Below, piece after piece: positions 1 to 7,431 of a stretch of DNA of 43,869 nt (positions within the stretch are counted from its first letter, which is position 1; each line of letters opens with the position of its first letter). The notes below the pieces were generated by a model that saw only the letters and a list, made by a program, of their open reading frames with translations, had not been told where the DNA came from and ran no database searches. This stretch comes from Candidatus Latescibacterota bacterium (GTDB lineage: Bacteria > Latescibacterota > UBA2968 > UBA8231): NCBI GenBank assembly GCA_020852055.1, contig JADZBP010000205.1, positions 1 to 43,869 on the forward strand. Direction: 5' to 3'. The translations under genes and the position numbers were made by a program.

Positions 1-81
1 GGTCCTGGTTGATGGTCTGGGGAAACTCGATATTAAAGAAGCGGATAACCCCCCATGGAGCAACCCTGCCGGGAGAGAAAG

Positions 82-1161
82 ATGCCTGCCCCAGACCGCG
101 ACCCCCATCTGCTTTTGCTGAGCGAATTGTTGCAGATCCCCGCTCCCTCGGGCCGCGAGGAGCGCATGGCCGCCCGGGTCATGCAGCACATCGAAGCGCT
201 GGGTGGCGCTCCCCGCCTCGATCCGCAGGGCAATGTGTGGGTGGAGATCGCCGGCCGGCAGCCCGAACTGGGACGGGTGGCCCTGGCCAGCCATCTGGAC
301 GAGATAGGGGCGGTGATCACCGCCATCGAGCCGGATGGACAGCTCCGGGTGCAGCGCAGCGGCGGGTTGTACCCGTGGAAGCTGGGGGAGGGCCCGATGC
401 TGATCGTCGGTGAGGGCGAGAGCCTGGTCCCCGCCCATCTGGGCTTTGGCTCGGGTCACACTAACGACCCGCAGGACCCCATTGCCCAGTTCATTTCCGG
501 CAGCAAGGGGCTCACCTGGGCCGATTGCCGCCTGTACACCGGCCTGAGCCCGGCGGAGTTGAAGCAGGCCGGGGTGCGGGTGGGCTCCTGCGCGGTGCCG
601 GGGCTTTCGGTGCGGGGGCCGCACCTCTTTGGCCCGGCCGCCGATCCGCTGGTTTCGGCCTGGATCCTCGACAACCGGGGCGGCACCGTGGCGCTGCTGG
701 GGCTCTTGCGCCGCCTGCGGGAGGAGGGGCTGAAACCGCACCGTACCCTCAACCTGTGTTTTATGGTGCAGGAGGAGACCGGCACCTTGGGAGCGCGGGG
801 CTGGGCAGCGCGCACTCCGGTGGAGATCTTCATCGCGGTGGATTCCTCGCCCATGCCTTCGGGCTCGCAGTTGACCCTCGATGGCCGGCCGGCCACCTGG
901 TCCAAGGACGCTGGGGCCCACTTCGACCAGGCCCTGATCGCCGAGATGGGCCGGGCGGCGGGGCGGGCGGGCACGGAGTTGCAGTACGCGGTGTACGGGG
1001 CGGCGTTCTCGGACGCCACGGGGGTGTTGGAGACGGGGCTGGCGCCGCGGGCGGCGACGGTGGGGTACCCGCGGCTCTACTCCCATGGGTACGAGGTGAG
1101 CCGGCTGAGTGTGTTTGAGAACTTGGTGGGCATGTTGCTTGAGTACGTGAAAGAGGCCTGA
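82..1161 (+). CDS. M42 family metallo-aminopeptidase (glutamyl aminopeptidase/endoglucanase-like)
   Basis: Co-catalytic metallopeptidase of the M42 family, expected to remove N-terminal residues from peptides in the cytoplasm as a large oligomer. The family metal and catalytic residues are all visible: His71-x-Asp73 (in SHLDEIG), Asp197 (LDNRGG), the Glu231-Glu232 pair (QEETG), Asp254 (AVDSS) and His335 near the C-terminus (YSHGYE). At 359 residues the length is normal for the family. An in-frame ATG lies at 55, but the ATG at 82 is preceded by GGGAG with a 6-base spacer, so 82 is chosen. The stop codon overlaps the start of the murD-like gene by one base (TGATG), which implies translational coupling. 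M42 families include glutamyl aminopeptidases; whether that links to the glutamate-adding Mur ligase is inference. Confidence 0.9.
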   Translation: MPAPDRDPHLLLLSELLQIPAPSGREERMAARVMQHIEALGGAPRLDPQGNVWVEIAGRQPELGRVALASHLDEIGAVITAIEPDGQLRVQRSGGLYPWKLGEGPMLIVGEGESLVPAHLGFGSGHTNDPQDPIAQFISGSKGLTWADCRLYTGLSPAELKQAGVRVGSCAVPGLSVRGPHLFGPAADPLVSAWILDNRGGTVALLGLLRRLREEGLKPHRTLNLCFMVQEETGTLGARGWAARTPVEIFIAVDSSPMPSGSQLTLDGRPATWSKDAGAHFDQALIAEMGRAAGRAGTELQYAVYGAAFSDATGVLETGLAPRAATVGYPRLYSHGYEVSRLSVFENLVGMLLEYVKEA

Positions 1162-2528
1162 TGCGCCTGGCGGAACTGACCGGCAAACGTATGGCCCTGC
1201 TGGGGCTGGGGGTGGAGAATCAGGCGCTGGGCGAGTATCTGCTGTCCAAGGGGCTGCGCTTCGCGGTGTGTGACCGGCAGCCGGAGGTCGCGGTCAGGCG
1301 GGAATGGGGAGACCGGGTCGAGCAATGGCGACTGGGTCCCGATTATCTGGCCGGCCTGGCGGACTTTGAGGTGATCTGGCGCACCCCCGGCATCTCCCCG
1401 CTGCGGCCCGAGCTGCGGGCAGCCCAGGCAGCCGGCGCCCGGCTCGAGAGTCAGACCCGCCTTTTTGTCGAGCGCTGCCCCTGCCCCCTCATCGGGGTGA
1501 CCGCTACCAAGGGCAAGGGCACCACCTCTTCGATGCTCACCCGTATCCTGCAGGAGAGCCGGGCGAGCGGGTTGTACCTGGGCGGCAATATCGGCCTGCC
1601 GCCCATCTCATTCCTGGACGCATTGCAACCCACCGATCTGGTGGTGCTCGAATTGTCCAGCTTCCAGTTGCAGGATCTCGAGCAGAGCCCGCAGATCGCG
1701 GTGGTGGTCAACATCACCCAGGACCATCTCGACTACCACGCCACCCGCGAGGAGTACGTGGAGGCCAAGCGCAACATCTGCCGGCACCAGGGACCGGGGG
1801 AGGTGTTGGTGGTCAATCAGGACTGCCCGACGGCCAGCGGTTTCGCCCACGAGCATCCCGGCACGGTGTGGACCTTCAGCACCATCGGCCCGGTGGCGCA
1901 GGGGGCCTGGGTGGAGGCGGGACAGTTGTGGCTGCGTCGGCCCGGCGCCGAGGGGGAGGTGGTGTGCCGGGTGGAGGAGATCCCGCTGCGTGGCCGGCAC
2001 AACCGGGAGAACGCGGCAGCGGCAGCCACGGCGGCGGCAGCGGCGGGAGCCAGCCCGGCGCAGATCCGCGCTGGCATCCTGGGTTTTGCGGGACTGCCGC
2101 ACCGCCTGGAGCGGGTGGGGGAGTATGGCGGGGTGCTCTATTACAACGATTCCCTGGCCACCACCCCGGACGCGGCGGTGGCGGCACTGCAGGCCTTCGA
2201 GGAGCCGGTGGTGCTCATCGCTGGCGGTTCATCCAAGGGTGCGGATTTCAGCAGCCTGGGCGCACAATTGGCCGCCGGCCGGGTCAAGGCGGTGGTGTTG
2301 CTCGGTGAGGAGGGGGAGCGGATCGCGCAGGCAGCAGTGCAGGCGGGGTATGCGGGGGAGTTGGTGCGCGGCTGCGCCAGCATGGCCGAGGCGGTGGCGC
2401 AAGCGCGACTGCGGGTGGAACCGGGCGAGGTGGTGCTGCTCTCGCCGGCCTGCGCCAGCTTCGGCATGTTCGCCAATTACAAGGATCGGGGGGAGCAGTT
2501 TAAGCGCGCGGCGTGCGGAGGCGGATGA
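1161..2528 (+). CDS. murD: UDP-N-acetylmuramoyl-L-alanine--D-glutamate ligase (MurD family)
   Basis: Mur ligase that adds glutamate to UDP-MurNAc-L-Ala in peptidoglycan precursor synthesis, in the cytoplasm. It has an N-terminal Rossmann-like UDP-binding part (LLGLGVENQAL), a central ATP-binding domain with a P-loop at residues 112-122, the ELSSFQL segment, NITQDHLDYH with the conserved metal-binding His, and a C-terminal domain containing GGSSKGADF. 455 residues is the usual MurD length. The P-loop reads GVTATKGKGTT instead of the textbook GxTGTNGKTT, a divergent variant. The gene is not in a division/cell-wall cluster but is coupled to an M42 peptidase. It could therefore be a second, specialised MurD, for example a MurD2-type L-Glu ligase; the sequence alone does not decide. 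Its 3' end overlaps the convergent permease gene by 29 bases. Confidence 0.88.
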   Translation: MRLAELTGKRMALLGLGVENQALGEYLLSKGLRFAVCDRQPEVAVRREWGDRVEQWRLGPDYLAGLADFEVIWRTPGISPLRPELRAAQAAGARLESQTRLFVERCPCPLIGVTATKGKGTTSSMLTRILQESRASGLYLGGNIGLPPISFLDALQPTDLVVLELSSFQLQDLEQSPQIAVVVNITQDHLDYHATREEYVEAKRNICRHQGPGEVLVVNQDCPTASGFAHEHPGTVWTFSTIGPVAQGAWVEAGQLWLRRPGAEGEVVCRVEEIPLRGRHNRENAAAAATAAAAAGASPAQIRAGILGFAGLPHRLERVGEYGGVLYYNDSLATTPDAAVAALQAFEEPVVLIAGGSSKGADFSSLGAQLAAGRVKAVVLLGEEGERIAQAAVQAGYAGELVRGCASMAEAVAQARLRVEPGEVVLLSPACASFGMFANYKDRGEQFKRAACGGG

Positions 2529-3843
2529 GGTAATAGAGGGGCAACCCGGCCAGCAGGATGCCCAGGCCCGCCAGGGAGCCCAGAGGGCTGTAGGCGACGG
2601 CGCTGTAGGTCAGCCACAGGCTGGCGGCCACGAAGAGCACCACCAGCGGGGTGCGGACCCGGTAGGGCCGTTCCATCTCCGGGCGCTGGCGGCGCAGGCG
2701 GAAGATACCGGCGGCGATGAGGGCGAAGAAAAGCCAGGTGGCGGCGCTGGTGTAGCCCAGCAGCTGATCGAAGGTGCCGGTGCACACCAGCACCGCCGAC
2801 CAGATCCCGTTGAGGACCAAGGCCAGGGCCGGGGTGCGGAAGCGGTTGTGGACCCCGGCCAGCGGCGCAAAATGCGGATGGTCGGCGCCAAAGGCGTAGG
2901 TCAGCCGGCCGCTGGTCAGCACCGTGCCGTTGAGGGCGCCCAGGGCGGAGACCACCACCAGGGCGGCGACCAGGCCGCCACCGGGCCCGCCCAGGAATTT
3001 CTCGACCACCAGGGCGGCGACCATCTCGGACTGGGGCAACTGGTCGGAGGGGATACAGGCCAGGTACGCGGTATTGAGCGTCAGGTAGAGCCCGACCACC
3101 AGGACCAGGGCGATGGCGATGGAGCGGGGCAGATCGCGGGCCGGGTTCTTCATCTCGCCGGCCACATAGGTGCTCTCGTTCCACCCACCGTAGGTCCACA
3201 TCACAAAGATCAGGGCCGTGCCCAGAGCCAGGGGCAGGGGCAGTTGGGTGGGGGGCGGGGTGCTGACCTCGAGGTTGGCGGCCCGAGCCACGGACAGGCC
3301 CACCAGAGCCAGCAGCAGCACCCCCAGCACCTTGGCACCGGCGAGCAGATTCTGGGTGACCCGCCCGAAGCGCAGGCCCCACAGGTTCAAGGCGGTGAAG
3401 ACCACGATGGCGCCCACGGCCAGGCCGCGCACCCCCCAAGGGGAGAGGGGCACGAAGTAGGCGGCGTAGTCGGCGAAGATCACGGCGATGCTGGCCAGAT
3501 CGCCGGGCCGGATCACCAGCAGCTGGGTCCAGCCGAAGAGGAAGCCCAGGCAGGGGCCGTAGGCCTCGCGCAGGTACACGTAGTCGCCGCCGGTGCGGGG
3601 GAAAGAGGCCGAGAGTTCGGCGTAACACAGGCCGCCGCAGAGGGAGAGCAGGCCGCCGGCCACCCACACCCCCAGGACCAGCAGGGGGGAGGAGAGGTAT
3701 TCGGCGATGGAGGCCGGCACCCGGAAGATGCCCACCCCGATCACCACCCCGACGATGATCGCCACGCTGTCCCACAGGCCCAGTTGCCGGGAAAGCTGGC
3801 TGGGTTTTCCGCCCTCGCTCAAATGTTGTAGTGCAGGCCGCAT
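2500..3843 (-). CDS. APC superfamily amino-acid permease
   Basis: Polytopic inner-membrane transporter of the amino acid-polyamine-organocation superfamily, 447 residues with about 12 hydrophobic segments. The N-terminal region carries the family signature GVVIGVGIFRVPA in TM1 and FPRTGGDYVYLREAYGP after TM2-3, which is typical of LAT/YfnA-like amino-acid exchangers. The substrate cannot be told. The chosen ATG lies inside the last 25 bases of cysH, upstream on the same strand, so the two are probably co-transcribed. A TTG a few codons further in is an alternative start. The 3' end runs 29 bases into murD on the other strand. Confidence 0.88.
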   Translation of the reverse strand: MRPALQHLSEGGKPSQLSRQLGLWDSVAIIVGVVIGVGIFRVPASIAEYLSSPLLVLGVWVAGGLLSLCGGLCYAELSASFPRTGGDYVYLREAYGPCLGFLFGWTQLLVIRPGDLASIAVIFADYAAYFVPLSPWGVRGLAVGAIVVFTALNLWGLRFGRVTQNLLAGAKVLGVLLLALVGLSVARAANLEVSTPPPTQLPLPLALGTALIFVMWTYGGWNESTYVAGEMKNPARDLPRSIAIALVLVVGLYLTLNTAYLACIPSDQLPQSEMVAALVVEKFLGGPGGGLVAALVVVSALGALNGTVLTSGRLTYAFGADHPHFAPLAGVHNRFRTPALALVLNGIWSAVLVCTGTFDQLLGYTSAATWLFFALIAAGIFRLRRQRPEMERPYRVRTPLVVLFVAASLWLTYSAVAYSPLGSLAGLGILLAGLPLYYLIRLRTPRA

Positions 3844-4640
3844 TCCTTCTTGTCGTCGGCCTCTTCGGTATTGTTGTTGTTGAACCAGCGCCAGCGGCCG
3901 GCGCGTTTGGGTTCGCCCGGCAGCACTGGGGTGGAGCAGATGGTGCAGCCGATGCTGGCGTAGCCCTGATCGTAGAGGGGGTGGCGGGGTACTCCGTGGG
4001 CCTCCATGTACTCCAGGAGTTGTTTTTCACTCCAGTCGGCCATGGGGAAGAGTTTGAGGATCTTGCGCTGGGTGCCGTACTCGGGGACCAGGCTGCCCTT
4101 GGGGGTATGGTCCTCGCGGTGGCCGGACTGGTCGCGCCGGTTGCCGGCGATCCAGCAGTCGACGTGGCGCAGCAACTGGTCGTGGGGCCGCACCTTGCGG
4201 ATCTGGCAGCAGTGCTGCTGTTTGAACTTGGAGTCGAAGAAGAGATACTCGCCGTGGCGGTTGACCATGGCCTGCACCTGGGCCGGGTCGGGCCGCTGGA
4301 TCTCGATGGGCCGCTGGTACCGGGCCTCGATATCGCGGATGAAGGCGTAGGTCTCCGGGTGCAAGCGCAGGGTGTCCACCGTGGCTAGGCGCAGATGCAG
4401 CCCGGCCTGCACGGCCATATGGATCATCACCAGGCCGCTGTACTGGAAGCTGGTGCTGATCATGGCCCGGCCGGGGAAGTGCTCGTCGGCCCAGCGCAGC
4501 ATGGCTTCGGGAGACATGCCCTCCAGGTCGGTCTGTTCCAGGAGTTGTTCCAGCTGGCGGTTGTGCTGCTCCAACTGGGGATCGGCAGGCGAAACCGGGG
4601 AGGCCTGGCTCGCTGGCTGAGGATCGGGCAGGGCAGTCAT
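3819..4640 (-). CDS. cysH: assimilatory adenylyl-sulfate (APS) reductase, [4Fe-4S] type
   Basis: Reduces APS (or PAPS) to sulfite in assimilatory sulfate reduction, in the cytoplasm, using thioredoxin-type reductants. The protein has 273 residues. The PP-loop-like sulfonucleotide site is seen around residues 60-70 (ISTSFQYSGL). The Cys pair C144-C145 and the C232-x2-C235 pair are the [4Fe-4S] ligands that separate the plant/Pseudomonas APS-type enzyme from the cluster-free E. coli PAPS type. The catalytic Cys267 sits in the C-terminal ECGLH. The first ~30 residues are Pro/Ser/Gln-rich and probably disordered. Translation starts at an ATG with no clear Shine-Dalgarno sequence. The permease gene follows with a 25-base overlap. 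No other cys genes are in the window. Confidence 0.92.
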   Translation of the reverse strand: MTALPDPQPASQASPVSPADPQLEQHNRQLEQLLEQTDLEGMSPEAMLRWADEHFPGRAMISTSFQYSGLVMIHMAVQAGLHLRLATVDTLRLHPETYAFIRDIEARYQRPIEIQRPDPAQVQAMVNRHGEYLFFDSKFKQQHCCQIRKVRPHDQLLRHVDCWIAGNRRDQSGHREDHTPKGSLVPEYGTQRKILKLFPMADWSEKQLLEYMEAHGVPRHPLYDQGYASIGCTICSTPVLPGEPKRAGRWRWFNNNNTEEADDKKECGLHYNI

Positions 4641-4680
4641 AGGCACAGGGGGGGAGAGAGGGGTGGACAAAGCGTCCTTT

Positions 4681-4708
4681 AATATATGACCCGCCGGGGA
4701 TTTGAAAA
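4681..4708 (-). promoter_or_regulatory. candidate sigma70-type promoter of cysH
   Basis: On the minus strand TTTTCA (4708-4703) and TATATT (4686-4681) are separated by 16 bases and would start a transcript about 35 bases before the cysH ATG. This short AT-rich island sits in otherwise GC-rich DNA between two divergent genes. It is a consensus match only; no factor site was recognised. Confidence 0.35.
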
Positions 4709-4738
4709 GGTGCCTCCCAACCGGGGTAAAACAGGGAA

Positions 4739-5134
4739 ATGAGCGCCGAGGAAGGGGCCTGCAGGCCGCGTGAGGATCAGTACTGGCTGCTCTGGGACGG
4801 GCATTGCGCTTTCTGCCGCCGGGCCGCCGCGTGGGCCCGGGAACGCGACTGTGCCGGAATGCTGGTGGCGTTGCCCTATCAGCAGGCCCCGCAGCCACCC
4901 ATGGACGAAGCCCTGGCGGCCGCCTGCCGCCGGGCGGTACACCTGCGCCACCCCGATGGCCAACTGGAGCGGGCCGGCCGGGCCTGCCTGACCGTGCTGG
5001 AACTGGCGGGGTATCCGCGTATTGCCCGCTGCCTGCGCCGGCCGCCCCTGGTCTGGGGGGTGGAGTTGGGGTACTGGATAGTGGCGCGGAACCGGGCCTT
5101 GTTTTCCCGGCTAATGTTTCGCGCGCGCCCTTGA
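4739..5134 (+). CDS. thiol-disulfide oxidoreductase of the DCC family (DUF393)
   Basis: Small 131-residue protein with the family-defining motif near the N-terminus, WDGHCAFCRR (Asp-Gly-x-Cys-x2-Cys, residues about 19-28). This family is predicted to have a thioredoxin-like fold and redox-active cysteines; substrates are mostly unknown. The rest is a short helical region ending in an Arg-rich tail. It is divergent from cysH, about 100 bases away. A link to reductant supply for APS reductase is possible but unproven. The upstream AGGG is very close to the ATG, so initiation may be weak. The next gene begins 31 bases downstream. Confidence 0.82.
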   Translation: MSAEEGACRPREDQYWLLWDGHCAFCRRAAAWARERDCAGMLVALPYQQAPQPPMDEALAAACRRAVHLRHPDGQLERAGRACLTVLELAGYPRIARCLRRPPLVWGVELGYWIVARNRALFSRLMFRARP

Positions 5135-5159
5135 CATTGTTCCGCGCTAGGGAGATCCT

Positions 5160-5168
5160 ATGTAAATG
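5160..5168 (+). promoter_or_regulatory. start-stop minimal ORF (ATG-TAA) abutting the ABC transporter start
   Basis: The sequence reads ATG TAA ATG in one frame: a start codon at 5160, an immediate stop at 5163, and the real start at 5166. AGGGAG at 5149-5154 lies 5 bases before the first ATG and 11 before the second, so it is better spaced for the first. Ribosomes could initiate, terminate at once and re-initiate on the transporter start. A regulatory role is inference. Confidence 0.3.
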
Positions 5169-7424
5169 GACAATACCGAGGAAAAGGCGCCACATATCAG
5201 GCTGCTGGAGCCGGCCCGGCCAGAGATGGCCGCCAAGATCCAGGGGGTGCTCTCCCCCGGCGAGGAAGTGCTCATCCAGGTCTGCACCGACCTGGAGCCC
5301 GAGGGCCAGTACGGCGAGGGCTGGGTGGTGGCCACTACCCAGCGGCTGTTGGTGGTGCCGGCCCAAGGCGCCAACGGGACCGTGCAGGTCCCCCTGGGCA
5401 ATATGCGCTCGGTGCGCACCGAGCCCCTGGTGGGGGGTGGCCGCCTGGAGGTGGAGCGGCAGGGCGAACCCACCCTGCTGGTGCCGTACTCCAGCACCCT
5501 GGCCGCCAAGTTCTCGGAGGTGGCCCGCGGTCTGGAGCAGCTGCGCCAGGACCAGTCGGTGCTGGTCAATCCCAACCTCGACCGCACCCGCTGCGCCAAG
5601 TGCAACCGCCTCCTGCCCGAAAAGAACGGCCTCTGCCCGGCCTGTGTCTCGCGCCTGGCCACCCTCAAACGCATCGCCGCGTACCTCAAGCCGTACAAGG
5701 GCCGGGTGACCATCCTGGCCCTCTCCTCGGTCATCGGCACCCTGGCCGAGCTGGCGCCGCCCCTCTTGACCAAACGCATCGTCGACGAGGTGCTGACCCC
5801 CGGGGTCGGCGCCGGCGACCTGTCTCCCTATGTCGCGCTGCTGGGTTTTCTGGTGCTGGGCCTGATCGGGGTGCGGGTGGCCAGCTGGATCGGTGAGTGG
5901 ATGCACGTGTGGACCGCCACCTGGCTGGGCGCGCGGGTCACCGCCGATATCCGCAGCCTGCTCTACCGCCGGCTGGAGATGCTCTCGCTGCAGTTCTACG
6001 ACAAACGCCAGGTGGGGGCCCTGATGTCGCGGGTGACCCAGGATTCGGGCATGTTGCAGGACTTCCTCGTCGAGGGCATGCCCTACCTGATCCTCAACGG
6101 CCTGATGCTGGTGGGCATCCTCTGCTTCCTGCTCTACATGAGCTGGGAGCTGACCCTCTATATCCTGATGCCGGTGCCTCTGCTGCTGGCCTGGGGCATG
6201 CTCTTCTGGAAACGCATGCGCCGTTTCTTCCACAAGACCCGCCAGGCCTGGTCGCACCTGACGGCCCGCCTGCACGAGGTGCTCTCGGGCATCCGGGTGG
6301 TCAAGACCTTCGCCCAGGAGCCGCGCGAGATTGCCGAGTTCGACAAGCGCAACCGCGCCCTGGTGCGGGTCAGCGTGCAGTCCGAGCGCAACTGGTTCGT
6401 CTTCTTCGCCACCATGAACCTGGTCAGCGGCATGGGGGTAGCCATCGTCTGGTACTTCGGTGGGCACGAGGTGCTCAACGGTTCGCTGAGCATCGGCACC
6501 CTGCTGGCCTTCTACAGCTATATGTGGCTGCTCTACGGGCCGATGCAGTGGTTCGGCCAGGTCAATTCGTGGATGACCCGGGCCTTTGCCGGCGCCGAGC
6601 GGGTCTTCGAGATCCTCGACACCCCGCCCGAGGCGTACGAAGACCCCGACGCGGTGCCCATGCCCCTTATCGAGGGGCGGGTCACCCTGCGCAAGGTGCG
6701 TTTCGGCTACGACAAGAGCAAACCGGTGCTCAACGACCTCGACCTCGACGTGCAGCCCGGCGAGATGATCGGCCTGGTGGGCAAGTCCGGGGTGGGCAAG
6801 ACCACCACCGTCAGCCTGCTGGCCCGCTTCTACGACGCCGACCAGGGCCTCATCGAGATCGACGGGGTGGATATACGCAAGATCAAGCTGGGCGATTTGC
6901 GCCGGCAGATCGGCATCGTGCCTCAGGAGCCCTTCCTCTTCAGCGGCACCATCGCCGCCAATATCGGCTACGGCCGGCCTGGGGCCAGCCTGGCCGACAT
7001 CATGGCGGCGGCGCGGGCGGCCAATGCCCACAACTTCATCATGGCCAAACCCGACGGCTACGATACCCAGGTGGGGGAGAAGGGCAGCCGGCTTTCGGGC
7101 GGGGAGCGCCAGCGAGTGGCCATTGCGCGGGCCGTGCTGCACAATCCGCGTATCCTCATCCTCGACGAGGCCACCTCCTCGGTGGACGTGCAGACCGAGA
7201 AACATATCCAGGAGGCCCTGTCCCATCTGGTGAAGGGCCGCACCACCTTTGCCATCGCTCACCGGCTCTCCACCCTGCGCAACGCCAACCGGCTGGTGGT
7301 GATGGAAGGCGGGCGCATCATCGAGACCGGCACCCACGAGGAGTTGATGCAGAAGGAAGGGCACTTCTACGAACTGGTGAAGCTGCAGCAGCAGGTCGCC
7401 GAGGTCATCGCCATCAAGGAATGA
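5166..7424 (+). CDS. ABC transporter permease/ATP-binding protein with N-terminal extra domain and zinc ribbon (first of pair)
   Basis: Half-transporter of the exporter (type IV) ABC fold, 752 residues. Residues 1-130 form a soluble beta-rich domain (PH-like by appearance). A zinc ribbon follows with C143-x2-C146 and C157-x2-C160 (CAKCNRLL, CPAC). Next is a six-helix transmembrane domain from about 170 to 450 and a C-terminal nucleotide-binding domain: Walker A GKSGVGKTT near 538-546, signature LSGGERQR near 643, Walker B ILILDEAT near 664, and H-loop IAHRLST. It pairs with the homologous next gene, 7 bases downstream, probably as a heterodimer. Relatives beside DUF1854 genes have been named cyanophycin-metabolism-associated ABC transporters in public annotation, but no cyanophycin synthetase is in this window. 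The substrate is unknown. Confidence 0.88.
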   Translation: MDNTEEKAPHIRLLEPARPEMAAKIQGVLSPGEEVLIQVCTDLEPEGQYGEGWVVATTQRLLVVPAQGANGTVQVPLGNMRSVRTEPLVGGGRLEVERQGEPTLLVPYSSTLAAKFSEVARGLEQLRQDQSVLVNPNLDRTRCAKCNRLLPEKNGLCPACVSRLATLKRIAAYLKPYKGRVTILALSSVIGTLAELAPPLLTKRIVDEVLTPGVGAGDLSPYVALLGFLVLGLIGVRVASWIGEWMHVWTATWLGARVTADIRSLLYRRLEMLSLQFYDKRQVGALMSRVTQDSGMLQDFLVEGMPYLILNGLMLVGILCFLLYMSWELTLYILMPVPLLLAWGMLFWKRMRRFFHKTRQAWSHLTARLHEVLSGIRVVKTFAQEPREIAEFDKRNRALVRVSVQSERNWFVFFATMNLVSGMGVAIVWYFGGHEVLNGSLSIGTLLAFYSYMWLLYGPMQWFGQVNSWMTRAFAGAERVFEILDTPPEAYEDPDAVPMPLIEGRVTLRKVRFGYDKSKPVLNDLDLDVQPGEMIGLVGKSGVGKTTTVSLLARFYDADQGLIEIDGVDIRKIKLGDLRRQIGIVPQEPFLFSGTIAANIGYGRPGASLADIMAAARAANAHNFIMAKPDGYDTQVGEKGSRLSGGERQRVAIARAVLHNPRILILDEATSSVDVQTEKHIQEALSHLVKGRTTFAIAHRLSTLRNANRLVVMEGGRIIETGTHEELMQKEGHFYELVKLQQQVAEVIAIKE

Positions 7425-7431
7425 TGGATCT

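Noticed and set aside
1-81. possible end of a plus-strand gene (VLVDGLGKLDIKEADNPPW) or a minus-strand segment (IRFFNIEFPQTINQD)
   Set aside because: Both frames look protein-like, but neither has a start in the window and no family was recognised. The stretch is too short to support a call.
1990-3831. 613-codon plus-strand open frame
   Set aside because: It is antisense to the APC permease and out of frame with murD. Its composition (Gln/Gly/His/Pro-rich) is typical of a shadow frame in GC-rich DNA.
5131-5136. TTGACA as a -35 box for the ABC operon
   Set aside because: It overlaps the stop codon of the upstream gene, and no acceptable -10 lies 16-18 bases downstream.
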